From assembly GCA_905250115.1 (NCBI GenBank), contig CAJNOI010000097.1, forward strand, positions 1-64,000: a stretch of DNA of 64,000 nt, written 5' to 3'. This document shows, in pieces, positions 12,488-22,712 of the stretch (the stretch's first letter is position 1; each line of letters opens with the position of its first letter). Origin of the DNA: Adineta steineri. Taxonomy: Eukaryota > Rotifera > Eurotatoria > Adinetida > Adinetidae. Position numbers and translations under genes: made by a program. Below the pieces are notes generated by a model. The model saw nothing but the letters and a program-made list of their open reading frames with translations. It was not told where the DNA came from and did no database searches.

Positions 12488-12587
12488 NNNNNNNNNNNNN
12501 NNNNNNNNNNNNNNNNNNNNNNNNNNNNNNNNNNNNNNNNNNNNNNNNNNNNNNNNNNNNNNNNNNNNNNNNNNNNNNNNNNNNNNN
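12488..12587. other. Assembly gap (100 N) inside an NRPS module
   Basis: Exactly 100 N, the usual placeholder for a join of unknown length. The A-domain start runs into it from the left side, and AT-rich non-coding DNA follows on the right (12588 on). The condensation domain expected upstream of this A domain is missing here. The near-identity of modules probably caused the assembly to stop. Confidence 0.95.
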
Positions 12588-13039
12588 TATTCTGTTCTCT
12601 TAACTCATTTCTTTGTCTTTTCTGAACAACTTATTCACCTTGATCTTTGAATTGATCGCTATGTCAGAGTATATCTTAATAGGAATAGATCACGTTAAAT
12701 ATATGAATCTATTATCAAGAACGTATGTCTCAACCGAGATAATTTAGATGATATACATATAGATCCAAACTCAATATAACTTGACCTAGTGAATTTAAAA
12801 TATTGAATAATAGTTCATTCAATATATTTATTCTCTTTTTTCAATCTAGTATAAAAGATTAATAAATATTAGATCTATGCAAATGTATTTCATTTGTATC
12901 TCTTACAGATTATTTCGTTGAAAAGATATAAAAAAAAGTAATCGCTTGCTTATTTACACTAGTGAGTTTTTTTCATTCTGTTACATTAACACACTATAAA
13001 TAAAAGGTAAGGTTTTATCTCTTATAGACAACGTGCTAG

Positions 13040-13510
13040 TGTAACAGAACGAAAAGGGAAGAAAAAAAAATCACGTTATTTTGTGTTAATAATAAGTTTT
13101 CATATAGCTCAAAAGTATCAGTCTTACTTTGAAGTAAAACAAGATAAAATAATCGATGAATTAGTTAATTTTATTATATCTCGTCGAATAATACAGAAAC
13201 TAAACAAATATATATTTTCTTAAAAACTTGTCTAATCTATCTGCAGATTGTTCATATATTGAAATATTATTCAATCCAAAATTTGTATGAGATTCTACTA
13301 GTTTTTCATATACTTTAATCAATAAAAAGACATTAAACGATTATTCTATCCGTTAGTTAATATCTAGGTGAAAAAGAAAAAAATATATATATATTATAGA
13401 TTGTATTGCATGATGGTATAAATACGAACAAACACGCATAAATATAGATAAATTTCATCTCATTTTTTTTCTTTATCAAGGTAATTTATATTAATGAAAA
13501 GATTTTTCTT
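13040..13510. repeat. Dispersed repeat copy A1 (related to 42215-42665)
   Basis: Runs in parallel with 42215-42665 over its whole length with scattered substitutions and small gaps. Shared landmarks include TCCGTTAGTTAATAT, ATACGAACAAACAC and TTTCATCTCATTTTTTTT. Same orientation, non-coding. It is probably a copy of a repeated element or a segmental duplication. Confidence 0.7.
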
Positions 13511-16500
13511 TTCTAGAAAACAATTCTATATATTTAACATTGACTTGTTCTTTTTTTTTATGAAAAACTCTTTGAAGATAATCTTAGAGGATAATTAACA
13601 TTTTGAAATGCAAAATTAAATTGATGGAACATTGTAACAAAGAATAAGATGTATAGATTATTTTATTCTTGTTCGAATATTTTATTTTATTGGAATTACA
13701 ATGACGAACGGATGGGTTAATATTATCACTATCCTCGGTATATTACTTCATTATCCATTTGTGTTCATATCACACAAAGGTGAGAGAACAAAAAGAATAA
13801 AATATACATTAGTTTTGTTTATCAATACTATTTATACTGAAATGAAGAATATTTCTCAATAAATATAAACTTATCTATAGTAGGAAACGAAAATAATCTA
13901 ATTTTTTGTTATTTATCAAGAAGAATTGCTCGATTAGGTAACAATCAATTCTATTAAAATCAAAGTGTTTTACCTATTTGGCGTAATTACCATTTATCAA
14001 GATATTTTGATTATTTTACATATATTATTATAAAATTTGAATAGAATATAGACTATTGAATATAGAAGAAAGATTTTTTTAAAATAATTTAATCGATTTG
14101 AATGCAAGTTAAGATAATTTGCTTAATCGATATGATTTAATAGTAAGATAATTGTATGATGAAATTAAAAAGAAATTGCTTTGATTTGATTGTTTAGAAA
14201 TAAAGGTATTTTATTATTTAAATTGAGTTATTTTCAACGAGAACTTGAAATATTTTTATTTTATCATTTAAATGAAAGAAAGGAGATGGTTGATTCTATT
14301 AAGAATTATTTGTTTTTTTAAAACTTAATTTTATATTTTTATTTTAGATGATGAGAATAGTCACGATAGTATATCTAGAAAATATCGAACTTACTAGAAT
14401 AAAAACTGATCATCGATATAAATGTAAATATACTTGATTTCAATTGATAATTTACTTTTTCTTAATAATATTCATAGAATTAGGATATATAAGAACATGT
14501 TTAAGAGAAAGCGAATTGTTTAAATATTTTAAATTTAATATCGATGAAGTTCAATATTAATAATTGGTGAGAAGAATAAATATTGTTGGAGTCGTTTTAT
14601 TAACTGATTCATAATGATCAATAAAAATGAAATGATTTTTGTTAAATTTCAAAGTCAATTTCTAATATATTTTATTATTTTCATTGATTTTCATTTCTGT
14701 TATCAACTATATTTCGATTTCAAGTCAAACTTTCAATCTGTTTCCATGACTGGGTTTAATTATTAAATTGAATTAATCAAAAAATATCCTCATTGTTTTT
14801 TTTAATATTTATCTTTAAAAATAAGTTCGAAATATTGAATTATGATTTTGATTGAAATTGAATAAAAGTAAATGTTCTTTTTTTCAAAATATTGCTCATT
14901 TATATCTTCGCTCAATAAAGACCAAATTAATTTCTCTGTTGAGAAGCATTTATTTTAATTTCTTTTTTCTACTCCAAGAACTATTCGATAAGAAAAATGA
15001 TGAGAGTTACTTCAATTGAAAAAGCATTTTATAGTTTGAAGTATAATGATACGATATTCAATAAAATCTCAATAAATAATAATTAATTTCGAAATTAGTA
15101 TTCAGACATATTTCTCAATAATTATCTCGCATTATAATCTTGTTAGATTAATTTAAAACCGTCGTCGATAAAGGAAACAAAAGCATTAACAGGCTAAACA
15201 ACAATTTATGATTTGTTTAAGTGTTCTATTATTCGTTTTTATTTATTTTCCTTCAACTTTAAATCTTCAATACATTGAAATAATTTGTTCGACTAGAGAA
15301 AAAAGAAAAGGATATAATTTTTTCATATATGATCTATTCACTGAGAAGATTTGAGAAAACTTTCTTGTTTTATCATTATTTGAATAAAATCAGCAAAATC
15401 ATATGCATCATCAGAATATCATAGGAATTTCTAGTCGATATTTTATCTAACCAAACCTTAGATCATTTTCCGACTGATTATCGACATTGAGATTTTCAAA
15501 AATTTCATTAAAGACTTAAAGAAATCGATTTGAATCAAAATTAAATTGTTAGTCAAAGAGAAGAAGATCATATTGTTTGAATTATCTTTGTGTATGAACG
15601 GATCTCTGACAATATTCTCAACGTGATAGATATAAATATTCGATGAGAATGAATAATGATAAAAGAGTAATTTTCATCTCAATAGATCTTTTCTATTAGA
15701 TTAAAAGGATCAATAGAAATAAACGATTTTCCTTCAATCGATTCATTTTAACGAAGGAAACTTTTTTATTTCATAGAAATATATTTTAGAAAAATTGATT
15801 TCTTCAAAACAGAAACGAAAAATGATTATTGAAAATTGTTTTTTCTTATCCAAGTTGTGAAATTATTTATAACAGTTTCATAAATAACTTTAACATTATA
15901 TCAATACAAAAAATTTTCTATCAATTAATCAATATGATCTCACTTTTAAGAATAAGATTTCTATGAAATGAAAGATCTATTTAAACAGAAATCTGAAAAA
16001 CAATAATTATCAGCAAAGAAATTTTTTAAAAAATATTTATGAATAAGTTCTATAAAAAATTATCTTGAATTGACTTTTTAACAAAAAGTTATTTCTATTG
16101 CCAATTAAGACCATAGAAAACTAATCCTCTTTTAACTTCAATATAGGAAATTTATAAAAATCTCATTGAAATATTTTCGACAATAATATACTTATTTTCA
16201 ACAAAAAAAACCTCACAGTTAACATTGTTTCAATTAAATACCATCAGATAATCATTCATATTATTCTTACCAATAGACCGTTGATTAATCATTAATATTA
16301 CTTTATCGGTTTGTTTTATATATCGAAATTATGAAAAGCATATATCTTAGAACTTGAATATAAAATGAATAAATTGCGATATATGTGTCCTTAATTATTA
16401 CGATATAATAATAAAAACCAACACTAATTTGAAAAAATACTTGACAAAACAATTTTTCATTCTTGCCTTTTGATAACATCTGACTATAAAGAGTTACTGG

Positions 16501-16679
16501 TATAGTTCACTTTTTGAAATATTTGTTTAACAAAATGGCTTCTTTATCAACTTATTGAATACCATTTAGCAAGAATGATTTTCACTGAAGCGCTACTTAT
16601 TGTTATTAATGGCTATCAGACTATGAAATTAGATAAGATTCCAAAAGATGAAAGAGATTTATCAACTACAAAAATAATT

Positions 16680-16770
16680 GGGTGGGTGTGGGTGTGATAA
16701 TCTATTCTTCATATAATAACCACACTCACACCCAAACCAACATCCACGCCCACACTCACACTCATACTAA
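16680..16770. repeat. Telomere-like palindrome (GTGGGT arms)
   Basis: The left arm GGGTGGGTGTGGGTGTGATAA is followed after a 15-base AT-rich spacer by a C/A-rich arm (CCACACTCACACCC and further CCCACACTCACAC). It belongs to the family of inverted GTGGGT elements in this window. The unit resembles the TGTGGG telomere repeat reported for bdelloids (from memory). Confidence 0.6.
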
Positions 16771-17432
16771 CATCATTGTTGTTCATGTTCAAATCCAATA
16801 CAAAAATTTTCTTTTGAATGTGATAATAAAACGGATAGAGATGTTTAGTCGTATCCAAGTGGTAAGTTTTCATCCTTATCATTACAAAGATAATCTCTGG
16901 AACCTGCTATTTTGCGTTTTATTGATAACGCTAAATAAAAAGGTTATTAGGATACTTCCATTTTATCATCTTGGATTTTTTTATCGACTTATTCAGATGA
17001 TTGTTTTAGGATAAGTTAGATTTTTACAGAATTTAGTTAAAATCTATAATTCGTATTGATATGTTTTGAGATGAATATTATGAGGTAGAATGAAAATGTT
17101 TTAAGTAAGAAGTTTTTATCATTATAAGGATAGAATCTGTTCGATAAGATGTGAGTGTGAATATAATTCAGCCATCCATATATCACTTTTAATCACGAAC
17201 CCATACCGTCAAGTTTCAAGTGAGATTCTAAGACAGCCGACGATAAAAGTATTATGTTTTCTGACATTGTACAGATGAAGAATTATGGACATAATTTGTA
17301 TTCTGTTACTCCTGTTGTGTGTAGACGTTAGTGACGTTATTGCTAAGAATGAGAGAAAAAAAACAATTTACTGTCGTTTGTTAATGTGTTACAAGGCAAA
17401 CAAAGTGAAATGAGCAACAGAAACTAGGTTTG

Positions 17433-17494
17433 AATGCGAGTGGGGATGTATCTTTTCTTTATACTCTTACTCAAACTTACACTCACATCCACTC
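17433..17494. repeat. Diverged telomere-like palindrome
   Basis: The G-rich arm GCGAGTGGGGATGTAT and the C/A-rich arm ACTTACACTCACATCCACTC are separated by about 20 bases. It lies 400 bp beyond the 3' end of the broken NRPS-methyltransferase gene. A degenerate family member. Confidence 0.4.
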
Positions 17495-17891
17495 TAAAAT
17501 CGTATCATATCAATATCATACTGCTCACTTGTACAAGTTATTTCCATGACCGATTCAACATTAGCTTCAATGAATTAATATAAGGATGAATTAAATAACA
17601 ATTAGAGCGAATTTGAAGACATTTTGTTTTTAACCTAAATAGATATTATTTAATCCAAATCACATTCTATTTTCATTCTGAGTATATCTACTAAAACGAA
17701 TCGAATGATTCAAAATCCAATACAATATTCGTGTCAAAAATAAAAAGATAATTTATTGGTTACCAAATAAAAATGAGATATGATTATGAAGTAGAATAAT
17801 ATGACATTAGTACGTATATAAGAATAAAAATAAAAAGTATAGTTAGTTGAAAAAAGAAAAAGTGTTTCTGTTGTTCAGTTAAAATTTGATT

Positions 17892-19043
17892 TCAGATGAT
17901 AGGCATATCTGTTGTTGACTTCTTTCGAAATACAACTCGCCAATATTGTGAACGTCCTTGGCTCATGTCTTCATAAATTTGAGTACCAGGTAATCCAGCA
18001 AACCGATGAAAATATTCTTGTTCTTCGGTTTGAATATACCGTTGAATGAAATTAGTACGAGATTTATTTTAAATGTCAAGTGCATGAAGAACATTCTTTG
18101 TAATATTAATCTTTTCTTCAATGATTAAGTCATTATTTGCTATCAGATCATAAATTGATGTATCTGATCCATTCATGTAACAAAAATCACACCATAGAAG
18201 ATATCCATTTGGACGAAGTACACGAGTGACTTCATTAGCAAACTGTGTGATTGCTATTGATTCGCCAAAAGCATGTGTTGTTTCAATACAAAGAATAATA
18301 TCAATTGACTCATTTTCAAATGGTAAATGTTTTGTTGCATCAGCTACTACGAAAGAAAGTCGAGGAACTGTCGAATAAAGTCGTTGACATAAGTTAATGA
18401 CATCTTGAGATGGATCTATTCCAATGTAAGAATGAAATGCATGAGTATGAACACACCATGCAGCACCAGCACCTCTGCCACAATTAATTTCGAGGACCTT
18501 CTTATCTGTTACTGTCATACTTGCAAGAACCTAGAAAATAAAATAAAATATTTTAATCATGACTTGTATATCGGAAAATCTCATAAAATGTTCGATTCTT
18601 CTTTGTATATCAACTCGACTATATATAAATAAGTTGATTTGAATGATTTGCTTTTCATATTTAGAGTGTATAGCATCTAATAAAACAATCTTATATTCAT
18701 ATCCATACAAATTCCTTATCAATCACAGATTATGACTATCTCTGTTAATAGTAGATGCGAGGTAGAACAAAAAAGAAACACTAAAATAGAGTCTTGTATT
18801 CTTTTCTACATACCTGTTCATAAAGCTTTCTTGAATAATAGCCAGTATGATCATCAATATATTCATCCATATCGGCATAGCCATAATTCATAAATTGTAA
18901 GTCGTTTACACTCGTATAAATACTTGCAATTCGTTCGTACCAGAGAAACAATTTGTTAATGTTCTCGTATCTTGGCTGATATTTTGCTAGATTGTCATGA
19001 ACTATTGTCGGCCGTTTTAATCTTGCATTTGCTGTATAAGATT
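17892..19043 (-). other. SAM-dependent methyltransferase domain (class I), broken by TAA
   Basis: Exons 18814-19043 and 17892-18530. The N-terminal part (LFLWYERIASIYTSV, LQFMNYGY) and motif I VLEINCGRGAGAAW, the acidic end of strand 2 (IGIDPSQ), VVADATKHLPFENESIDIILCIE and VLRPNGYLLWCDF mark a class I methyltransferase. It resembles phthiotriol dimycocerosate and sterol/phosphoethanolamine methyltransferases; the substrate is unknown. After LHALDI comes TAA (18069-18071), yet the downstream codons still read as the family's C-terminus (FHRFAGLPGTQIYED and SQYWRVVFRK) up to TGA at 17892-17894. There is no GT donor there, so this is a nonsense change rather than an intron. Confidence 0.75.
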
Positions 19044-19806
19044 CTAGAAAAGAGAGATTTAATATAATAAAACGATGAATAAATTCATATGCAATAATTA
19101 GAAGTAAACAGACTAACTTCAAACGGAGCTATGTTAAAGAATAAAATATCAGAGTACAGATATGAAAAAAAACGTATGATAAGTATAAAAAGATGTAAGA
19201 TTTTTGTGTCCATTTCGAAAAGAGTGTGAATGCACAATCTTATCAAGATGTTTGATGTATAGTTTTTTAATTTTTCAGTCTAATTATCAAACTAGTTAAT
19301 TCAACTACAGTTTAAAACGTTACAATCCGGTACTTTATCGTATCTTCGTATCAATGTATTTAAAAAAAATATTGATTGTCAATTGATTTTGTATCACAAA
19401 TTATTATTTATTAATATGAAATGATATCTTTAAACTGATCTAATACTAGTACGAGATGCTGATAAAGAGATTTAATCGAATTCCATATCAACAAAAGAAT
19501 ATGATAAAAAATAGGTTCATTGTAGTATGTCATATGTTATGGTCAACGGAATAGTTTAGAAAGAATATAGTATCAGTGAAAAAGAACATTAATAAAATGA
19601 TTTTTGTCATGGCTTGTCAGCAAAAGATCTAGAAAATGCTATACTCAATTCAGCTTCTTATGTCGGAACTATTTTATGTTCATTTTTAAGAACAGTATAT
19701 CTCACTAAAAAGAAATGAGATGATATAAAAAAATGAATATTATTAACAATTAGACAATATCTTGAAAGTGTTACATAAGAGCAGATTATCTGCCTGAGTG
19801 ACTTAC

Positions 19807-21116
19807 GTGCAGGAATTCCCTTCCAGTGAGTATTCAGTGATAATTGATCATTTTTCATTATTAATGTCATGGGATAAAGACGATTGTTACCCATCAGTTT
19901 GCAACTTGCCATTACAATGGAGCCACTCATAAGTACACATGAATTACCGATTGATACAGGAGCTAGTTTTAAAATACGCTGTTCGAAACTGTGACCCTTA
20001 AAAGATTCAGAAAAACAATTTTATGTGGAAGTAAATAACAAAAAACTTATGCATTACCTGTATCTGTGTACCCACATGAACTCGGACATTATCTCCAATA
20101 GTCACCAAAGGATAATCGACAATATAGGATATATCAGGCACTATACTATTCTCACCAATACGAGCGCCATATGCTCGAAATATTTGAATCAGCCATTGCG
20201 TATTACCAAGAAATGGACAAATAAATTGTACATAATCGTGAGTCATTCATATTAGTATTTGTTGTACAATTTGATGGCGTCTATATGAATGATATTGATA
20301 GATGCCACAGACAAGTATTGTATGAATAATTGATCCACCAACGAGGTCAACAAACGAATAAATGCTTAATAAAAGACATTTGCTGACATAATGAGACAAG
20401 CATGTATGTCAAAATGGTATGATTTTTATCTGATCTTGTATTTGTAGCCTTACAGGCATTTGAAATGGCGTTGTACGCGCTGGAACACCAACAAATACTT
20501 CTCTATATTTGCTTTTTGTTTCTCGTGAGATGCGTGTTAAATTGCCACTCATTGTCTCAGATGCAAGGTAACTGCCAGGCAAGATTGAACATCCATTCGC
20601 AAGGTTTGTATGAAATCCAAGCATTATTTGATCTACACGATGATCACCTGAGAGTGTCAACTCAGTAGAAACTATTAGGACTCCACCAAAAGCAGTAACA
20701 CCCATTTCGGGTTTTAATAGATTTGTTGGACAGGATAGGAAAGTGTCTATCTCAGCGAGTTTGACATTCTCTTCAATATGAGCATCTAACCAACGGAGAA
20801 CGTAAGGATAAAGATAATCGTAGCTAGTCGATAATAGTCAAGCATGATGAAAACTAGATACAATTAATTGACGAAGTCATATTTTTTGTAAATATAACCT
20901 AGATGCTATCGGATATATTTCACCAGCATCACAGGGCCCTACTATGAGTTTCAACAGGAGAAGCGAAATAAAACAGCCAATAACTGACCATAAAGTCCAG
21001 AAAAAAGCAATACTGATTGGTAGTGGCATTTGTCTCATTGAATAAACTTTATATATTATGATCAAAAGTGTATAATGAATACAGGTTATCGAGATGATTA
21101 CAATAATTTGGTAGAT
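19807..21116 (-). other. Second and third Pls-like terminal segments, with in-frame stops
   Basis: Exons 20454-21116, 20058-20382 and 19807-19996. They contain a membrane helix (SIAFFWTLWSVIGCFISLLLLKLIV), hexapeptide-type stretches (VTAFGGVLIVSTELTLSGD; VTIGDNVRVHVGTQIQ; VSIGNSCVLMSGSIV), and the repeat-ending motifs VGVPAR and KGIPA. Reading continues sensibly across three TGA codons (near 20876, 20837 and 20248). The first falls where relatives tend to have Trp (YLxKxW-like context, from memory), so TGG-to-TGA changes are plausible. Protein-like sequence on both sides shows the stops are recent. Confidence 0.6.
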
Positions 21117-21152
21117 CTTATGCCATATGGAGAATGATCTGTTGTTCTACAC

Positions 21153-22215
21153 ACCGGAGATGTCTGACGGACGCGATTTGTGTTCTTCACCATCGACAAT
21201 CGTTTCAGATGCGATGAAGCCAGTGACTAATGACATTGGTTGAATAATAATATTATTTTGCATATCAACTCCATCAAATAGAATCGATCGCGTTCCTATT
21301 GAACAATTAGATCCAATTCTAATTGGACTCAGTTTGAAAGTGTTATCATCATTAAAATATAAACAGTTCAGACACGTTTCATTAGCAATCCAAGTTTCAT
21401 CATCAATTTCTAACAACCATGGAGCATCAATAGTTGTGGTATAAATATGTGCGTTGAGACTAATGCGCGCACCACAAAGACGAAGATAATAATTGTAGAG
21501 TGGTGTGCCAAGTATATGCTGCAACCAAAATGTATTATTATTCCAAAGTCGATCTAAAAACCACCATCGATAATAATTCCAAGAGAATAGATTATCTGTT
21601 TTGATGTAGCCTGGTGCGAATAGACGTGAGCAGATGACATAGAATAAAAGATGAAAAGCTGGTAAGACAGGAAAAAAGAATGGACACCATCGATGAATTA
21701 TTATAATTGGCCATAACCATTGACTAACAAGAAATACAATACCAACAGATTCTAGAACAAACGAAGGTGAACAACGAAGATGTGTTTCATGAGATTGGTT
21801 GGTTGTGAACACTGCATCTTGTGGTGTCTCCAAAATTAATAAAGGCTCAATAGCTTGTGCTAATTGTCGAATAGATGGATTAGTAAGTAGCAGACGAATG
21901 TCAGCCTCTTTACATATCTCTCGACGTATCAATGTAAGGGCATGTATCATGTCTAAAGATGTTCCACCCAGTTGATTAAACGAAGCTTCGACAGAAGCAG
22001 ATTCAACGCGAAAGACTTGGCTAAAAATATCTTGTAATTGTTGTTCAAGTCTGGTAAGAGGTGAATTAATGTTATCATCAGAACTTGAAGTCGAAAAGCT
22101 CGGTGATGGAAGACGTTTTCGATCAATTTTCCCATTTGCATTGAGAGGAAAATTATCGAGAATGATGAAGAGTGATGGAATCATATGAGCTGAAAGTTGA
22201 GACTGACATTGTGTG
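21153..22215 (-). other. Adenylation tail, PCP and first Pls-like terminal segment
   Basis: The coding match starts abruptly at QCQSQLSAHMIPSLF, the C-terminal subdomain of an A domain; about 80% of that domain is absent. A10 is NGKIDRKRLP. The PCP motif NQLGGTSLDMIHAL holds the phosphopantetheine serine. Hydrophobic helices follow (VGIVFLVSQWLWPIIII and FFFPVLPAFHLLFYVI), then YYRWWFLDRLW and a beta-helix region with RIGSNCSIGTRSILFDGV. Two helices plus hexapeptide repeats after a PCP is the layout of poly-lysine-synthetase-type termini, in which the tandem domains control chain formation without a classical C or TE domain (family knowledge). This exon itself is open. Confidence 0.75.
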
Positions 22216-22310
22216 GGTGTAAGTATGGGTAGGTGTGCGTGTGGGTATGAGTGCCTTTTCACTATCCCTCAATCACACCCACACACCCATCTAACTTACA
22301 TCCACACGTA
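22211..22310. repeat. Telomere-like palindrome at the truncated end of the NRPS-methyltransferase gene
   Basis: The left arm (22211-22253) is built of GTGTGGGTGTAAG, TATGGGTAGG and GTGTGGGTATGAG. A 19-base spacer follows, then the complementary arm (22273-22307: CACACCCACACACCCATC...TACATCCACAC). It starts within a few bases of the last codon that matches an A domain, so the gene is cut exactly here. From 22311 to about 22690 I see no gene. Confidence 0.65.
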
Positions 22311-22684
22311 AAGTTAATCTAATTAAAGAATGATCTTTAAAACCCGAACATTTTCTGTAATATACAATTACTGTGTACCATACAATTGTTTGATATTTTG
22401 TTTATTGATTTTAGTTATCTATAGTGCTTAGGGTCATTTTCAATTTCAAATGTTATAATAAACATCAACTATGGCACATAATCATTATTACTAATTAATG
22501 TAGTGATAGATTGAAAACATATCTGATGATTGACAGTCTAAGCAACCGCCGAAACGCGTCGTATGATGTTTTGAATCTCATCATCTTTATAAATACACTC
22601 ACGCCCTCAAGGTTTTCTGGATAAATTAATAGCTCCTTTCGATCAAATAGTAAGCGATAATGAGTGCTTTTGATAGAACGCACT

Positions 22685-22712
22685 GATGAGTGTGGTGCGA
22701 GTGTAGGTGTGG
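22685..22712. repeat. Left half of a telomere-like palindrome split by a transposon
   Basis: GATGAGTGTGGTGCGAGTGTAGGTGTGG ends exactly at the TIR of the MULE. The matching C/A-rich arm (CACCCACACCCTA) lies at 25399-25411 beyond the transposon. Removing the element and one target copy restores a palindrome like the other members of this family. Confidence 0.55.

Larger units (their letters stand above)
12588..17891. other. AT-rich intergenic region without recognisable genes
   Basis: About 5.3 kb of AT-rich sequence with short low-complexity runs. No coding frame with protein character or RNA gene was recognised. It contains a 470-bp dispersed repeat (13040-13510, related to 42215-42665) and two telomere-like palindromes (16680-16770 and 17433-17494). 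Confidence 0.6.
17892..22215 (-). pseudogene. Broken NRPS terminal gene: A-tail, PCP, Pls-like membrane/hexapeptide region, methyltransferase
   Basis: Read downwards. Exons by splice signals: 21153-22215, 20454-21116, 20058-20382, 19807-19996, 18814-19043, 17892-18530. The order is: end of an A domain (NGKIDRK), PCP (LGGTSLDM), transmembrane segments alternating with left-handed beta-helix (hexapeptide acyltransferase-like) repeats as in the NRPS terminal domain of epsilon-poly-lysine synthetases (TIGR02353 type), then a SAM methyltransferase. The last join (GIPA|QSYTANARL) is in frame, suggesting one fusion protein. Its 5' side is cut at a telomere-like palindrome (22211). In-frame stops occur at TGA near 20876 and 20837 (one exon), TGA near 20248, and TAA at about 18069. 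The join between exons 2 and 3 is not in frame with the obvious splice sites. It is most likely a decayed gene; recoding is less likely. Confidence 0.7.

Noticed and set aside
16682-17014. 110-codon open frame starting in HTHTQTNIHAHTHTHT
   Set aside because: Begins inside a telomere-like palindrome, which produces the His-Thr run; the rest is AT-rich noise.
17892-21116. Alternative genetic code with TGA as Trp
   Set aside because: Neighbouring genes are free of internal TGA, the methyltransferase frame itself ends at TGA, and one of the stops here is TAA; decay explains all.
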